A program made the position numbers and the translations under genes. DNA of 64,000 nucleotides from Clostridioides sp. ES-S-0054-01 (lineage in GTDB: Bacteria > Bacillota > Clostridia > Peptostreptococcales > Peptostreptococcaceae): contig CP067346.1 of assembly GCA_021561035.1 (NCBI GenBank), forward strand, positions 1,395,001-1,459,000. The letters run 5' to 3'. This document shows, one piece after another, positions 41,002-49,986 of the stretch; position 1 is the first letter of the stretch, and each line of letters starts with the position of its first letter. The notes under the pieces were generated by a model, which saw only the letters and a list, made by a program, of their open reading frames with translations, did not search any database and had not been told where the DNA came from.

Positions 41002-42393
41002 ATGAATTTTAGAGATTTATTTGAGAAATCTGTAGATTTTATTGATGAAAAAAGAAAATCTATAGTTACAATTTCATTATCAGCACTAGGTGTAATTGTT
41101 TTAATGATAATATTTTTCTTAAGTAGTAATGAGTTTAGTGTAGGAAATGAAGCTAATGAGTTGTTAAAAATTATAGAGAAAAGACAATATTCTATAGCTG
41201 TTGATTATTATGCAAGTATAGAAAAAAAGTTTTCTGATTCAAAAATGGAAAGGTTTAATAAATCTGTTTCTAAAAAAATAAACAAATTGCTATTAAATAG
41301 TGGTGATAAATACTTGGATGGAGATATAAGTCAAGAAAGTTTTATTGGATTAATAAATACAGTGAAAGAGCTAAACAAAATAAGTATAGATGTTGAGGAT
41401 TTATTAGTTCAAGCTGATAGAGTTAGAGAAATGTATAAAGAAGAAAATACTACTTATGATATTGCCATTAACTATATAAACACTATTTCAATATTGAATG
41501 GTATAGGTAGTAACTTAGATGTATACAAACAGAATATAGAAACAATCAAAGAGTCCAGAGATGTTTATGATTCAGCAGTAAAAGACCAAAAAGTATATAA
41601 GTATTATGAAGCTATTGAAAAGTATAATAAGGTATTAAAAGAAGATGAAAAGTATTACGATATGGCTCAAAATGGGAAAGAACAATGTATTGAAGAAATG
41701 TATGATTACTATATAAGTAGAGCTGAAGAGGCAAATACTTCTGGAGATTATGAAAGAGCATTACAGTATATAGAATATCTAAAAGAAGATTATTCAGATG
41801 ATGAAAAGGTACAGAGTTTAGAAAAAAAATATAAAAAGAATCTATCATTGTATACTTTAACGTCTGATGACATTATAAATATAATATCCAAAAAAAGTGG
41901 GAAAGACAAGGCAAATCTATCTATAAACTCACTTCCACAAATGATAAAAAATAATAAATACTATTATGCTGAAGTATATGAGTATGACAAATTAATAAAT
42001 GAGGTCTTGGTAAGTGCAAAAACTAAAGATTTATATTCCTATAAAGATGGTAAAAAAGATTACAAAGTAGATTATGGTGATGGATACTTTAGAATATTAG
42101 AAGATGGAAGCTATCAATTTGGTATTACAAAAGATAAAGCTAAATTTGTATTAACTAATACTCTTGATGAAAAAGAAAATAAGTATAAAAAGATTGAGAT
42201 ATTAGACATAGAAAAAGCTGACAGATATGTAAAAAGTAAAAAGAGTTTAGAGGAATTATTTGGGAAATATAAAAATATTTATTATTATGCTGTAGTAAAC
42301 AAAGGTTTTTTTAGAGGTAAAGAGGTTTATGCCATTAATATTTACAATGAAAAAATATATACCATATCAGAAAATGGGTTAAATGAATATTAA
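41002..42393 (+). CDS. Hypothetical membrane-anchored protein with helical repeats
   Basis: A 463-residue protein. Short cytoplasmic N-terminus, one hydrophobic segment at about 18-42 (SLSALGVIVLMIIFFLSS), then about 240 residues of paired helices in TPR-like spacing (EANTSGDYERALQYIEYLKE). The C-terminal 150 residues are beta-rich (KYYYAEVYEYDKLINEVLV, YAVVNKGFFRGKEVYAINI). The outer part is probably extracytoplasmic. No named family recognised. The start at 41002 is set by GGAGAGGGA. Next gene: VanW protein, 120 bases on. Confidence 0.7.
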   Translation: MNFRDLFEKSVDFIDEKRKSIVTISLSALGVIVLMIIFFLSSNEFSVGNEANELLKIIEKRQYSIAVDYYASIEKKFSDSKMERFNKSVSKKINKLLLNSGDKYLDGDISQESFIGLINTVKELNKISIDVEDLLVQADRVREMYKEENTTYDIAINYINTISILNGIGSNLDVYKQNIETIKESRDVYDSAVKDQKVYKYYEAIEKYNKVLKEDEKYYDMAQNGKEQCIEEMYDYYISRAEEANTSGDYERALQYIEYLKEDYSDDEKVQSLEKKYKKNLSLYTLTSDDIINIISKKSGKDKANLSINSLPQMIKNNKYYYAEVYEYDKLINEVLVSAKTKDLYSYKDGKKDYKVDYGDGYFRILEDGSYQFGITKDKAKFVLTNTLDEKENKYKKIEILDIEKADRYVKSKKSLEELFGKYKNIYYYAVVNKGFFRGKEVYAINIYNEKIYTISENGLNEY

Positions 42394-42516
42394 TTAATTA
42401 TATTAATAATGTTAAATTATTATGTAATTAAAAAGTTTTTGATTTTTTAAGGCATATTATGTAGTAATATAATAGTAGGTGTATATAAATAATTTTATTG
42501 TAAGGAGAAGTATGGG

Positions 42517-43986
42517 ATGATTAGTGTGAACAAAAAGCTAGTTATAGCTATTGGAGCTGTAGCATTAGTAGTAATAATTTTTATAGGCATAATGTTTATG
42601 CAATTTAAAGGGGAGAAAATAGCAAAAAACACATATGTTAATGGAGTAAATATTGGAAAATTAACTAAACCACAAGCAAAACAGGAGTTAGCTAAAAAAT
42701 ACAAATTAGAGAATGTTGAGTTTAGTTATAATGGTAAAAGTTGGAAAGTAAAAAGCGAAGATTTAAATTTATCTACTGACTTGGATAAAACAGTAGAAAA
42801 TGCATATAATTTAAATAGAAAGAGTGGTTTCTTTGAGAATTTATCAAAAACTATTTCAGCAAATTTTGGGAAAAAGAGCAACTTAGTAGTAGTGATAAAT
42901 TATGATAAAAATAAATTAAAAGCAGAAATGGAAAAAATAGCTAAAGAAATAGATGTAGATGTAAAAGATGCAACTCTTGATATAAGTGGTGAAAAAGTAA
43001 AGGTTGTACCAGATTCTGATGGTCTTAAAATGGATGTTTCTAAGAGTATGGAGAATTTTGATAATCAAACTAAAAAAGGTAAGTATAAAAATGAGTTAGT
43101 GGTAAAATCTACTCCAGCAAAAGTAAAAAAAGAGCAACTTGCTAATATAGATACAAATTTAGGTAAGTATTCAACAACGTTTAAAACTTCCCAAATAAAT
43201 AGAAGTATAAACATAAAATTAGCAACAGATAATATAAGTAATATATTACTTATGCCAGGAGAAACTTTCTCATTTAATAAACATACAGGTAAAAGAAGCA
43301 AGGAAAATGGATATAAGAGTGCACCTGTAATAATGGAAGGTGAGATGGAAGAAGACTATGGTGGAGGAGTTTGTCAAGTTTCATCTACATTATACAATTC
43401 TGTGTTATACGCAGGTCTAGAAATTGTTAATGTAAAAAATCATACAATACCATCAAGCTATGTTCCAAAAGGAAGAGATGCAACTGTTGCAGATAGTGGA
43501 ATAGATTTCTTATTTAAAAATAATCTAAAGCATCCAATTTACATAAAAAATTACGTTTCAGGGAATCAAATTGTTTGCAACATATATGGAAGTGCAGAAG
43601 ATAAACAAAACATAACAATATCAACAAAACTAGATGGTGTTTCACAGAATACAATGAAAAGGGTTAATGACCCTACAATGCCTAAAGGTAAAGAAAAAGT
43701 AGATAAGAGTGGAAGAAATGCATATTCTGTATCAACATATAGAACATTTAATGATGCAAATGGTAAGAAAATAAAAACTGAAAAAATAGCTAATTCATAT
43801 TATCCTAAGAAGGAAGGTATTATATTAGTTGGAACTATGGAACCAAAACCAGAGGAAAAACCGAATACAGATGAAAATAAAAATAATCAGAACACAAATA
43901 ATCAAAATCCGGATAATAAACCAAAACCAGAAACACCACCAACTGATAATAAGCCTAATGAGACACAACCACAACCGCAAGCTTAA
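42517..43986 (+). CDS. VanW-family cell-wall protein with G5-like tail
   Basis: A 489-residue protein: N-terminal anchor (about 8-28), a peptidoglycan-binding-4-like domain (about 35-200), a VanW domain (about 225-345) with GETFSFNKHTGKRSKENGY and the strictly conserved YGGGVCQVSSTLYN, and a further beta domain (about 350-430, ITISTKLDGVS-type). It ends in a Pro/Asn/Gln-rich low-complexity tail (about 440-489). VanW proteins occur with vancomycin-resistance loci and widely in clostridia; the biochemical role is unknown, but they are exported wall-associated proteins. AAGGAG precedes the ATG. Not near vanG-type genes here. Confidence 0.85.
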   Translation: MISVNKKLVIAIGAVALVVIIFIGIMFMQFKGEKIAKNTYVNGVNIGKLTKPQAKQELAKKYKLENVEFSYNGKSWKVKSEDLNLSTDLDKTVENAYNLNRKSGFFENLSKTISANFGKKSNLVVVINYDKNKLKAEMEKIAKEIDVDVKDATLDISGEKVKVVPDSDGLKMDVSKSMENFDNQTKKGKYKNELVVKSTPAKVKKEQLANIDTNLGKYSTTFKTSQINRSINIKLATDNISNILLMPGETFSFNKHTGKRSKENGYKSAPVIMEGEMEEDYGGGVCQVSSTLYNSVLYAGLEIVNVKNHTIPSSYVPKGRDATVADSGIDFLFKNNLKHPIYIKNYVSGNQIVCNIYGSAEDKQNITISTKLDGVSQNTMKRVNDPTMPKGKEKVDKSGRNAYSVSTYRTFNDANGKKIKTEKIANSYYPKKEGIILVGTMEPKPEEKPNTDENKNNQNTNNQNPDNKPKPETPPTDNKPNETQPQPQA

Positions 43987-44050
43987 AGTTCTCAAGAATA
44001 GGATTTATGTAGAGTATTAAAAAATATAAATCTAAATAGGAGGGATTACT

Positions 44051-44644
44051 TTGAATTTAAATAATATAACGAATTACGTTCAAAGTATTTGCGAGAATAT
44101 TTCTAATGTGTTGGATGTAGATGTTACCTTAGTTACAAAAGATTTAACTAGGATAGCAGGTACAGGAATATTCAGAGGTAAAATAGGAGAGACAATATCA
44201 GAGAAATCTGTATACTCTCTTGTTTTAAAAGATGGAAAATCCTATGTTATAAATAAGGAGATAGAAGAGAACTGTAATAAATGTGCAAATAGAGAAAATT
44301 GTAAAGAGTTAGCTGATATATGTACTCCCGTTAAAATGGGAGAGCATATACTTGGAATCTTGGGTATAGCTGCATTTAATGAAGAGCAAAAAGAAAAGAT
44401 ACTTTCAAAAGATAAGGAGTTAACTGCTTTTGTAAGGAGTATGTCTGACTTAATATCTTTTAAATTAGATGAATTGTATAAACAAGAAGTTAAGACTATA
44501 GATGACCTTGAAAGGGAAGCTATAGAAAATGCCATAAAAAAATATGGAAGCAACACAGAAGGTATGAAAAAAGTAGCTGAGGCACTAAATATAGGTATAG
44601 CCACACTCTATAGAAAAGTAAAAAAATTCAACATTAAAAGTTAA
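44051..44644 (+). CDS. Regulator with GAF-like sensor, Cys cluster and Fis-type HTH
   Basis: A 197-residue protein. Residues about 1-140 form a GAF/PocR-like sensor, with a Cys-rich patch ENCNKCANRENCKELADIC (spacing C-x2-C-x5-C-x5-C) near 75-95 that could bind a metal or Fe-S cluster. Residues about 150-197 form a Fis-type helix-turn-helix with MKKVAEALNIGIATLYRKVK, as in sigma-54 activators. The AAA+ domain is missing, so it cannot remodel sigma-54 itself. TTG start with AGGAGG 8 bases upstream. A terminator follows directly. Confidence 0.75.
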   Translation: MNLNNITNYVQSICENISNVLDVDVTLVTKDLTRIAGTGIFRGKIGETISEKSVYSLVLKDGKSYVINKEIEENCNKCANRENCKELADICTPVKMGEHILGILGIAAFNEEQKEKILSKDKELTAFVRSMSDLISFKLDELYKQEVKTIDDLEREAIENAIKKYGSNTEGMKKVAEALNIGIATLYRKVKKFNIKS

Positions 44645-44651
44645 TAGTATT

Positions 44652-44699
44652 GAAAAAGAGGTAGCCTTTTCATAAAAAGAAGAGGATTACCTTTTTTAT
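44652..44699 (+). terminator. Terminator after the GAF-Fis regulator
   Basis: AAAGAGGTAGCC / GGATTACCTTTTTT imperfect stem ending in a T run. Confidence 0.65.
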
Positions 44700-44774
44700 T
44701 ATGAGGATAATGGCAAAATATGTATAGTTTTGACTTGACATATTAAATATGTTATCTTAAATATATATTTTAGA

Positions 44775-46172
44775 GTGGAGGTGAATATTATTTTAGTTAA
44801 AGATATAAAACAAGATATAGAAAACATGCCTAGAAAAATTTTAGATATATCTTTGATAGAAGATAATAAAAGTGATTTGACTTTTTTTAATATAGAAGAA
44901 GAAGACGGTGACGAAACATTAAAAACATTAAAACAGAGTTATGTGACTACAAATTATAAAGAAGAAACACTATTGAACTTACAAGGAGCTTTAAATTCAA
45001 AGTCAGACACAACATCAAAGGAGTTAAAATTAGAATCATATAAAAGATATAATAATGCATTGGATTTAGCATATAAAAATTATATAACTAGTGCTATTAA
45101 TATGGTCAATAAAGCTTTAGAGATAAATCCTAAAGACATCGATATACTAAATCTTAGAGGGCTTTTGAAGTTATTAAAATGTGATTTTGCTAAAGCCTTT
45201 GAGAGTTTTTATACTGCTTTATGTTATGAAAATAATCATATATCTAGAAAATATGTAAATCTAATTTCATCTGAAGATTTTAAAACTTTTTTAGGAAGAT
45301 ACAATCATTCTATAAGATTTATAAATGAAGAATTAAATTATGAGTCAATACATATTCTAGAAAACATAGTTGAAGAAGAACCTGAGCTAATAGAGCCATA
45401 TGTAATTTTATCTTTGTTGTATGATAAACTAGGCAATATAAAAAAGAGAGAGGGATACTTAGACAAACTTAAAGAGTTAGATAAAGATAATCCAATATTT
45501 GAAAAAGGTGAAGAAGAAAAAAAAGATACAAGTAAAAAGGAAGAAGTAAAAAAAGTAAAAAGAAAGAAAAATATTTTACCATACATTATAGTTGGTTGTG
45601 TTTTAGTAGGCATGGGTCTATATTTGATTCAAAACAAAAAAAGAATAGAAAATTTAAATAACCAAATAAGTAGTAAAGAGGAAAAGCTAAATGAAACTGA
45701 TAAAAAGCTAGGAGAAACGAGTAAAAAATTAGAAAAAACGAATGAGGAATTAAATGAGGTTAAAAATAAAGAACCAGAAAGAGAGATAACTATAGCTGAT
45801 GAGGAAGATTTATATTATCAAGCTCTAGATTTAAAGAAAAATAAAGAATATAAAAAAGCTATAGATAATTTTAAAAGTGTAGTTTCTTCTGGAAAAACTA
45901 AAAAATATATTTCTGAATCAATATATCAATTAGCAATAACAAATAAGTTGATAGGAAATAAGGATGAAGCCATAAAATATTACAAAAAGTATATAAATAC
46001 TTATACTAAACATGACCAGTATTATGATGACTCATATTACGAGTTGGGTATGCTTTATTATGATAATGGTGATTTAAAAAATGCACAACAAATTTTTTAT
46101 AGTTTAAGAAGTGAAGTTCCCGATAGTATGTATAATAATTCAAAAATAAAAGAAATTTTAAGTGAAAAATAG
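44775..46172 (+). CDS. TPR-repeat membrane protein
   Basis: Up to 465 residues. The N-terminal cytoplasmic TPR region (about 90-230) has ALDLAYKNYITSAINMVNKA and AFESFYTALCY. A single membrane segment follows at about 272-290 (ILPYIIVGCVLVGMGLYLI), then a Lys/Glu coiled coil (about 295-335) and a C-terminal TPR/YbgF-like part (about 350-465) with KKAIDNFKSVV and DEAIKYYKKYI. It is a scaffold-type protein; partner unknown. The start is uncertain: GGAGGTG at 44777-44783 sits on both GTG codons, so the real start may be ATT at 44787 or 44790. Confidence 0.75.
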   Translation: MEVNIILVKDIKQDIENMPRKILDISLIEDNKSDLTFFNIEEEDGDETLKTLKQSYVTTNYKEETLLNLQGALNSKSDTTSKELKLESYKRYNNALDLAYKNYITSAINMVNKALEINPKDIDILNLRGLLKLLKCDFAKAFESFYTALCYENNHISRKYVNLISSEDFKTFLGRYNHSIRFINEELNYESIHILENIVEEEPELIEPYVILSLLYDKLGNIKKREGYLDKLKELDKDNPIFEKGEEEKKDTSKKEEVKKVKRKKNILPYIIVGCVLVGMGLYLIQNKKRIENLNNQISSKEEKLNETDKKLGETSKKLEKTNEELNEVKNKEPEREITIADEEDLYYQALDLKKNKEYKKAIDNFKSVVSSGKTKKYISESIYQLAITNKLIGNKDEAIKYYKKYINTYTKHDQYYDDSYYELGMLYYDNGDLKNAQQIFYSLRSEVPDSMYNNSKIKEILSEK

Positions 46173-46238
46173 GTTTATATAGTTAAGTTTTTTGAAACAA
46201 CCAAATATGTATTTTATTAAATTAAAATAAAAATAAAT

Positions 46239-46341
46239 TTAAAAAGAGATTGTATCAAATTATAACTTTCTATTTCAAGAAAGATATTTGCTTGTTGATA
46301 AAACTACAAATATATGATTTGAAGCAATCTCTTTAGTTTTT
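46239..46341. terminator. Hairpin between the TPR gene and lrgA
   Basis: AAAGAGATTG-TCAAAT / ATTTGA-CAATCTCTTT outer stem with TTTTTGG after it on the plus strand. Its ends resemble the hairpin at 7386-7434 (CAATCTCTTT is shared). Confidence 0.65.
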
Positions 46342-46352
46342 GGAGGTGGAAA

Positions 46353-46724
46353 ATGAAAGTTTTCAATCAATTAGTAATAATTTTATGTATATGGGTATTA
46401 GGAGAGTACATAAGTTCCTTTATGCAGGGAGTCATACTTATTCCTGGGAGTATAGTTGGTATGCTATTATTATTCCTACTACTACAATTTAAAGTTTTAG
46501 ATTTGAGTAGTATAGAAAATGTAAGTGGATTTTTCCTTGATAATATGGCTATATTTTTTATACCAGCAGGTGTATCACTTATAAAGTCATTAGACCTAAT
46601 AAAGGAAAATGTATTAGTGCTTTTATTAGTTATATGTTTAAGTACACTAATAGTAATGTATGCTACTGGAATCATAGTAGAAAAGATGATAAAAAAGAAG
46701 GAAGAAGGGCAAAAAAATGTATAA
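46353..46724 (+). CDS. lrgA: LrgA/CidA-family holin-like protein
   Basis: A 123-residue protein with four hydrophobic segments. LILWVLGEYIS-type opening, IPGSIVGMLLLFLLL and FLDNMAIFFIPAGVSLIKSL match the LrgA/CidA family. With LrgB it forms a membrane system linked to murein hydrolase control, cell death or small-acid (pyruvate, acetate) export. TGGAGGTGG precedes the ATG. Its last 8 bases overlap lrgB, indicating coupled translation. Confidence 0.9.
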   Translation: MKVFNQLVIILCIWVLGEYISSFMQGVILIPGSIVGMLLLFLLLQFKVLDLSSIENVSGFFLDNMAIFFIPAGVSLIKSLDLIKENVLVLLLVICLSTLIVMYATGIIVEKMIKKKEEGQKNV

Positions 46725-47406
46725 TGTATTACAGACGCCAGTATTTGGCATAATAGTAACAATAGTATTTTTTAATTTAGGGAGATATATTCAGAGAAAA
46801 ACAAATAACCCCATATGTAATCCCATGTTAATTGCAATTATTGGAATAATATTATTTTTAAGCATAACCCAAATTCCCTATGAGAATTATAAGATAGGAG
46901 CTGATAATATAAATTTCTTTTTAGGTCCTGTTACAGTAGTGCTTGCGGTTCCACTGTACAAGCAATTTGAATTATTTAAAAAGCATATGCTTGAGATTCT
47001 TATTGGTATAAGTTGTGGTATATTGACTTCTCTTCTATCTGTGCTGATAATTGGTAAAATAGCTAATTCAGAAATAAGTATAATAAATTCACTTATTCCA
47101 AAATCTATAACAACACCAATGGGAATATCTTTGGCAAATTCTTTAAATGGTGTAGAATCAATAACAGTTGTAGCCATAATTTTTACAGGTATTTTTGGTG
47201 GTATGGTTGCTTCTACAGTATTCAAACTTGGAAATATAAATCATCCAGTTGCTAAAGGAATTGCTCTTGGAACTTCTGCACATGCTCTAGGAACTACAAA
47301 AGCTTTTGAACTTGGGGAAGTAGAAGGGGCTATGAGTGGCGTTTCTATTGGAGTTTCTGGTACAATTACAGTAATACTAATCCCAATTATAATGAATTTT
47401 ATATAA
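46717..47406 (+). CDS. lrgB: LrgB/CidB-family membrane protein
   Basis: A 229-residue protein with six to seven hydrophobic segments and the LrgB signatures PLYKQFELFKKH, SLIPKSITTPMGISLA and the final GTSAHALGTTKAFELGEVEG. Partner of the upstream LrgA protein. Its start lies inside lrgA. No LytR/S-type regulator is nearby, unlike in staphylococci. The operon ends into a long AT-rich gap with no clear terminator. Confidence 0.9.
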   Translation: MYNVLQTPVFGIIVTIVFFNLGRYIQRKTNNPICNPMLIAIIGIILFLSITQIPYENYKIGADNINFFLGPVTVVLAVPLYKQFELFKKHMLEILIGISCGILTSLLSVLIIGKIANSEISIINSLIPKSITTPMGISLANSLNGVESITVVAIIFTGIFGGMVASTVFKLGNINHPVAKGIALGTSAHALGTTKAFELGEVEGAMSGVSIGVSGTITVILIPIIMNFI

Positions 47407-47925
47407 AAATAAAATTAAAACCAGTATCTTGAATACTTAAAACAAAATAAAATAAAAAAAATTTAAAATAAAAACTGAATGAAAAAAATGCAAATAATGA
47501 AATAAAAAAATCATGTACTGAAATTATAAAAACAAAAATTTCATTTAAGAATTAATTATGAACAGATAATTATTAAATTTAGGTTTGCTAAAATAAAATA
47601 AATTGCTGTTTAAATGGATATTTAGAAAAAAATACTATAAATTTACTATATTGCAAGTTAAATAATAAGTAGTATCATATTATGCTAGAAAGAGTTTCAT
47701 TTAAAGCATAAATGAGATGATTTGAACGTTTTTAAAGATTAGAATATAAAATATTGCACTAGACATATATGAAAAAGCTACTATAATAGATGATGTAATA
47801 GATGACAGTTCAAGACATTATATACAAAAATTTATTTGAAATATTATCTATTGCATCAGGAATAATATGTGTAAAAGTGAGTTTTTAAAATTCTAAAGAT
47901 TTAGAAAGATTGAAGGGAGAAAGAA
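47407..47925. other. AT-rich gap with a possible gene fragment
   Basis: About 520 bases. The first 230 are A-rich and repetitive in feel. At about 47768-47841 a short frame reads IYEKATIIDDVIDDSSRHYI before a stop, protein-like but without start or ribosome binding site; possibly a relic. The yitT leader lies at the right end. No RNA gene seen. Confidence 0.45.
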
Positions 47926-48792
47926 ATGAGTGAAGTTAAGAATACCCTACAAAAACATCCAGTTTTAAGATATTCAACGATGTTATTTGGGATGTTGATG
48001 ACATCTATAGGAATAAATGGGTTCTTAAGACCAGCACATCTACTTAGTGGAGGTGCTACAGGTATAGCAACATCCATCAACTATTTGACAAATATAAATG
48101 TGGGTTTATTAACATTTTTAATCAATATTCCAATATTTATCTTAGGGTTTATATACCTTGAAAAAGAGTTTTGTATTTCAAGTTTAGTAAATATGATTGT
48201 ATTTTCATTATTATTAGGTGCAACTCAAGAAATAAGTAAGATTATACCTATACATGATATATTGCTTCAAAGTGTATATGGTGGTATATTATCTGGTTTG
48301 GGTGTTGGGATTGTATTTAGAACTAGGTCTTCCCAAGGTGGTACAGATATAATAGCTGCAATACTAAAAATTAAGAAGAATATAGAACTGAAAGATACTG
48401 CTTTAGCAATAAATGGCTTGATAGTACTTACAGGAAGCTTTTTATTTGGATTAGATTTAGCATTGTACACTCTTATAGGTCTATTTTTAAATGCGTATTC
48501 AATGAGTTTTATTAAAGATGCAATGAATTATCAAAAATCTGTTATGGTAATGTCAAATGAAGTCGATTTAATAGCAGAAGATATAATGAAGAGTTTAGTT
48601 AGGGGTGTAACTTTTTTAGATGCAGAAGGTGCATACACTCATCAAAAAAAGAAGATTATATATACAATAGTATCATCAAATGAGATACCAAAAATAAAAG
48701 ATATAGCTTTGAAGCATGATAAAAAAGCATTTATATCTGTAAATGATGTTACAGAGGTAAAAGGAAGAGGGTTCAAAGCAAAGGATTTATAG
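47926..48792 (+). CDS. YitT-family membrane protein
   Basis: A 288-residue protein. Five to six membrane helices (about 15-195) with GINGFLRPAHLLSGGATGIA and GVGIVFRTRSSQGGTDIIAA match YitT/DUF161. The C-terminal DUF2179 domain (about 205-285) has ITRGVTFLDAEGAYTHQKKK-type residues and ISVNDVTEVKGRGF. Function of the family is unknown. AAGGGAGAAAG precedes the ATG. Confidence 0.88.
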   Translation: MSEVKNTLQKHPVLRYSTMLFGMLMTSIGINGFLRPAHLLSGGATGIATSINYLTNINVGLLTFLINIPIFILGFIYLEKEFCISSLVNMIVFSLLLGATQEISKIIPIHDILLQSVYGGILSGLGVGIVFRTRSSQGGTDIIAAILKIKKNIELKDTALAINGLIVLTGSFLFGLDLALYTLIGLFLNAYSMSFIKDAMNYQKSVMVMSNEVDLIAEDIMKSLVRGVTFLDAEGAYTHQKKKIIYTIVSSNEIPKIKDIALKHDKKAFISVNDVTEVKGRGFKAKDL

Positions 48793-48793
48793 A

Positions 48794-48858
48794 AAATTTT
48801 ACAAGCTGGGAGTTTATAATATGAATTCGTATATTATAGCTCTCGGCTTGTTTAAATT
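48794..48858 (+). terminator. Imperfect terminator hairpin after yitT
   Basis: ACAAGC-GGAG-TATAATAT / ATATTATA-CTC-GCTTGT pairing with internal mismatches; only a short T tail. Confidence 0.55.
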
Positions 48859-49033
48859 TAGTATAAGCAAATAAAGGTTTTATTAATAATTTGTGTATCA
48901 CTTTAAAAAATATCATTTTAAAATTAAAATTGAAAAAATTACTCAATATGTAGAAAACATGACCACTATTAGGATATAATAAATTTAATAGATTTAGTAA
49001 AATATCTAGGAATAACGTTGGAGGAATGGCATT

Positions 49034-49843
49034 ATGAATTTATCTAAAGAATATGTTAATTTGTATGATAATTATTTAAAATATATAAATGAAGTAAACA
49101 AAGAGATTAGAAGTATAAAGAACATGAAGAAGCGTGTTTTAAAAAAGGGCTATTTTGCTCCAGAAAATGAAATACTAGAATTAGAAGGAAAAACGATACG
49201 TGATATAGATGATGTTGAAACAAAAAAACCAAAAAATAAAATATATAAGTTTTCAAATGGGGATATATATGTAGGAAAATTTCTAGATGGAAAAATGGAA
49301 GGTCAAGGGTCATATACTTTTTTTGTTGATGAAGGGACGGCTATGGAGTACATAGGAGAGTTTAAAGAAGATAAAAAAAATGGAAAAGGAAACTTTGTAT
49401 TTTCAAATGGAAATGAATATATAGGTCATTTTGAAGAAGATATGATGAATGGTGTTGGAAATATGCTCTATAATAGTAAAGATGAGTACATTGGAACTTG
49501 GAAAAATGGCAAGAAGGATGGAAAAGGTATTTATAAGTGGAGTGATGGATGTATATATGCAGGCGAATTTAAAGGTGGAAAGATGGAAGGGTATGGTATT
49601 TGCTATGATAGTAAGGGTGAAATACTTTATGAAGGAGAATGGAAGAACAATTTGATTCATGGTAAGGGGATTTATATATGGGAAAAAGGTAAAAAATATG
49701 TAGGCGAATTTATGCATGGTAAAAAACATGGGCAAGGAACTTTTTATCTAAATAATGAATTGGTTTATGAAGGGACTTGGAAATTCGATAAGCCGTCCAT
49801 CTTTGACAGAACATTAGATGAAATATTTTCTTTGAGACTGTAG
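49034..49843 (+). CDS. MORN-repeat protein
   Basis: A 269-residue protein. Residues 1-65 are helical and charged. From about 70 to 260 there are seven to eight MORN repeats of about 23 residues (GDIYVGKFLDGKMEGQGSY, EYIGEFKEDKKNGKGNF, EYIGTWKNGKKDGKGIYKW, KYVGEFMHGKKHGQGTF). No signal peptide or membrane segment, so it is probably cytosolic or at the inner face of the membrane. MORN arrays form extended beta ribbons for lipid or protein contact; no enzyme domain is attached. GGAGGAATG-type site before the ATG. Flanked by terminators, so monocistronic. Confidence 0.88.
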   Translation: MNLSKEYVNLYDNYLKYINEVNKEIRSIKNMKKRVLKKGYFAPENEILELEGKTIRDIDDVETKKPKNKIYKFSNGDIYVGKFLDGKMEGQGSYTFFVDEGTAMEYIGEFKEDKKNGKGNFVFSNGNEYIGHFEEDMMNGVGNMLYNSKDEYIGTWKNGKKDGKGIYKWSDGCIYAGEFKGGKMEGYGICYDSKGEILYEGEWKNNLIHGKGIYIWEKGKKYVGEFMHGKKHGQGTFYLNNELVYEGTWKFDKPSIFDRTLDEIFSLRL

Positions 49844-49873
49844 CTTTATCTATTAGTAGATAAAGCTTTTTTC
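49842..49873 (+). terminator. Terminator after the MORN gene
   Basis: Perfect 10-bp stem AGCTTTATCT / AGATAAAGCT with TTTTT tail, beginning at the stop codon. Confidence 0.85.
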
Positions 49874-49986
49874 TAATACTTTACTGTAAATAGGTATGAA
49901 TGATACTGATTAGTATACACTATCAATATTAACGCAATAAATGTAATATTAAAAAATTTTGATTGATTTTAAGAAGGAGGAATATA

